From Amaranthus tricolor (lineage: Eukaryota > Streptophyta > Magnoliopsida > Caryophyllales > Amaranthaceae): 64,000 nucleotides of DNA. Numbering within the stretch: position 1 is the stretch's first letter; each line of letters starts with the position of its first letter. The stretch lies in the NCBI RefSeq assembly GCF_026212465.1, contig NC_080056.1, forward strand, positions 16,713,874 to 16,777,873, given 5' to 3'. Under the pieces are notes generated by a model. It saw only the letters and a program-made list of their open reading frames with translations, searched no databases and was not told where the DNA came from. Shown piece by piece: positions 62,701-64,000 of this stretch. A program made the translations under genes and the position numbers.

Positions 62701-62988
62701 TACATGCAAAAATATAGAAGCATATGAACTCATGCAAATTAAACATATATAGCAAACTAAAGGTTGATGTTGAAAATTTACCAAAGTATAAGCACTTCTC
62801 ATGTCTTCACCGCCGATCTCAACGCGAGGTTTCGAGATGAGGACGGCCGGCATAAGCTCATGGCCATTGCAAACTTGCTTGCTTGAGTTGTAAGTAACAA
62901 TTAACTTCACACTTGGGTTAAAAATATCCACTACTTCTCCTATAACCCTCCCTATTATCAAAGGTTCTACACCTCTTGCCATAGACAT
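59773..62988 (-). CDS. BFT: PEBP-family flowering regulator, BFT/TFL1-like
   Basis: Four exons on the minus strand, 62988-62782, 61712-61651, 61545-61505 and 59993-59773 (207, 62, 41 and 221 nt), encode 176 residues. The 62- and 41-nt middle exons are the conserved structure of FT/TFL1 genes, and all splice sites are GT-AG. Motifs: DPDAPSP (73-79) and GIHR (118-121), both typical PEBP ligand-site motifs, and the C-terminus [24 protein letters not shown] and [15 protein letters not shown] resemble BROTHER OF FT AND TFL1 most. His-87 (REHLHW) and Asp-143 (SSRD) sit at the FT-Tyr85/TFL1-His88 and FT-Gln140/TFL1-Asp144 positions, both in the repressor state. The expected role is to bind bZIP (FD) and 14-3-3 proteins and delay flowering. 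CEN/ATC is the main alternative. Start: first of two close ATGs (62988, 62982). Confidence 0.93.
60859..60900. repeat. Six-copy heptamer repeat in PEBP intron 3
   Basis: TAACTAG repeated six times without change. Confidence 0.97.
61099..61410. mobile_element. Possible MITE in PEBP intron 3
   Basis: Left GGCCTGTTTGG and right CCAAATACCC are loosely inverted. The interior has CTGTTGGCTAATTAGCCAACAG, a perfect palindrome, and a run of A near 61371-61393. No clear target duplication. Confidence 0.4.
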
Positions 62989-63096
62989 AAATCTTTAAGT
63001 GATCAGTTAATAAGCTAAGAGAGTAAGAAGTGTACAATATTTGGTAGACAAGTAGTATTTTGTCTTTGGTGTAATGCTTGTTACCTAAATGTATGG

Positions 63097-63106
63097 CCTT
63101 TTTATA
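63097..63106 (-). promoter_or_regulatory. TATA box of PEBP gene
   Basis: On the minus strand TATAAAAAGG lies about 110 bp upstream of the start codon, a normal plant distance allowing a 5' UTR of about 75 bp. Confidence 0.65.
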
Positions 63107-63327
63107 GACACAAGGAATAGAGAGAGAAAGGGAACAAATATATAGGGAGCTAGTGAGAGAAGTGAACTTGATGTGTAAAAAGACTTTATTGGAATGTAAT
63201 TGGACTTGCCTTAGGCCTATCAACATTGTCTAATAAGCAAAGTTAAACACGTTTGAATAAATTCATCTTTAGTAGTACATAAGCATTAAGATGAGACAAT
63301 ATGTAGTGTGAGAGATGCTCTTTTTTC

Positions 63328-63328
<1 letters not shown>

Positions 63329-63362
<34 letters not shown>
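63329..63362. repeat. Poly-C tract (34 nt)
   Basis: 34 consecutive C on the plus strand, that is poly-G on the strand coding for the PEBP gene, about 340 bp upstream of its ATG. Confidence 0.95.
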
Positions 63363-64000
63363 TTTTTTGAAATCTCTCCTCCTATAGTTAGATACCCTTT
63401 TGTAGTTTTGTACATATAAACCATTATAATATATCATTACACAATATCAAATATTTTCAATGTATGTAAGTATAAAAAGATTATATGTATACATTTTTCT
63501 TATAATATAAATAAATTATTTCCATCCACTAACCTTGATTAACATTTTAAATAACCTCACAAAAATAAATAATATACGGAAATAAATATAATGAATTCTT
63601 GTTAATTATTATAGTGTAATCATTCAAATAATGTTTCCATAGAAAATGAACACACTAGTATCAAATAGATGAAAAATAAAAATTCAAAAATATTTTAGTG
63701 CATCAGTGGCAAAAGTTTTTCACTAAGGCCTTCCTATATAAATATGGGTGTAAAATGTAAGTATGTGTGTAAAGTGAGTTTAAAATTATTTGTGATTTTC
63801 CTTATTTTCTCCACTCCTATATTTATAATTTGAGAAAGTAAATTCCAAAAATCTAATTAAAAAATTGACTCTTATTATTTGAACATGGATACACCCGGCC
63901 CTAATAATATGCATTTTTTTTCTAGTATTTAAGTTATTATATCATTAAAAAATTATCTCAATTAAAGTCTCAAGTTGATGATTAAAATCCAACATCATTT
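63363..64000. other. Upstream region of PEBP gene, noncoding
   Basis: AT-rich DNA without any ORF of note. It may include distal promoter sequence. Confidence 0.5.

Noticed and set aside
63243..63437. A poly-Gly ORF on the minus strand
   Set aside because: It is the translation of the poly-G tract.

Overview
This is a stretch of AT-rich, transposon-dominated plant nuclear DNA (spliceosomal introns, Ty1/copia and Ty3 LTR elements, CACTA, Mutator-like and hAT DNA transposons, MITEs). The plant gene families point to a dicot. Caryophyllales/Amaranthaceae is my tentative guess from the general look of the repeats, and nothing in the window proves it. I recognise only two ordinary host genes. Most of the rest is nested or decayed transposons.

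Layout. 1-1612 is an LTR fragment resembling the Ty3 Tat/Ogre group, and 2979-3208 a Stowaway-type MITE. 3448-12600 is a defective Ty1/copia element on the minus strand (short LTRs, tRNA-Met primer site, broken gag/integrase/RT/RNase H). It is split by a later Sirevirus-like copia element (4029-10680, plus strand, CTTTT target duplication) that has lost everything 5' of its RT but keeps an env-like ORF. 12606-21290 is a complete-ended CACTA transposon carrying a decayed TNP2 transposase and a second gene with an Ulp1-like cysteine protease. That second gene is inflated by a 169-bp tandem repeat array and nested insertions. 24658-27401 looks like a solo chromovirus-type LTR. 28581-32640 is a well preserved Mutator-like element (9-bp target duplication, near-intact transposase). 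33260-34840 is LTR-like. 35957-36437 is a (TA)n microsatellite. 36479-41830 is a second, decayed Mutator-like element that also carries a plant mobile domain (PMD) gene downstream of its transposase. 41960-42309 is a hAT 3' end.

Host genes. A ten-exon gene at 43454-50446 (+) encodes a 505-residue ankyrin/RING E3 ubiquitin ligase of the XBAT33 type. Its introns hold two MITEs. A four-exon gene at 59773-62988 (-) encodes a complete 176-residue PEBP protein of the TFL1/BFT side of the FT/TFL1 family, with the His and Asp residues associated with floral repression. The two genes are convergent, about 9.3 kb apart, with another truncated copia element (about 52740-54765) between them.

Recurring themes: nonsense codons in the transposon genes that mostly fit C-to-T or G-to-A transitions (methylated-cytosine decay), and arrays of short palindromes just inside the ends of three unrelated DNA transposons. 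I found no tRNA or rRNA gene, no CRISPR array, and no clearly novel multi-gene system. The closest candidates are the MULE plus PMD unit and the CACTA element that carries a satellite-like array.
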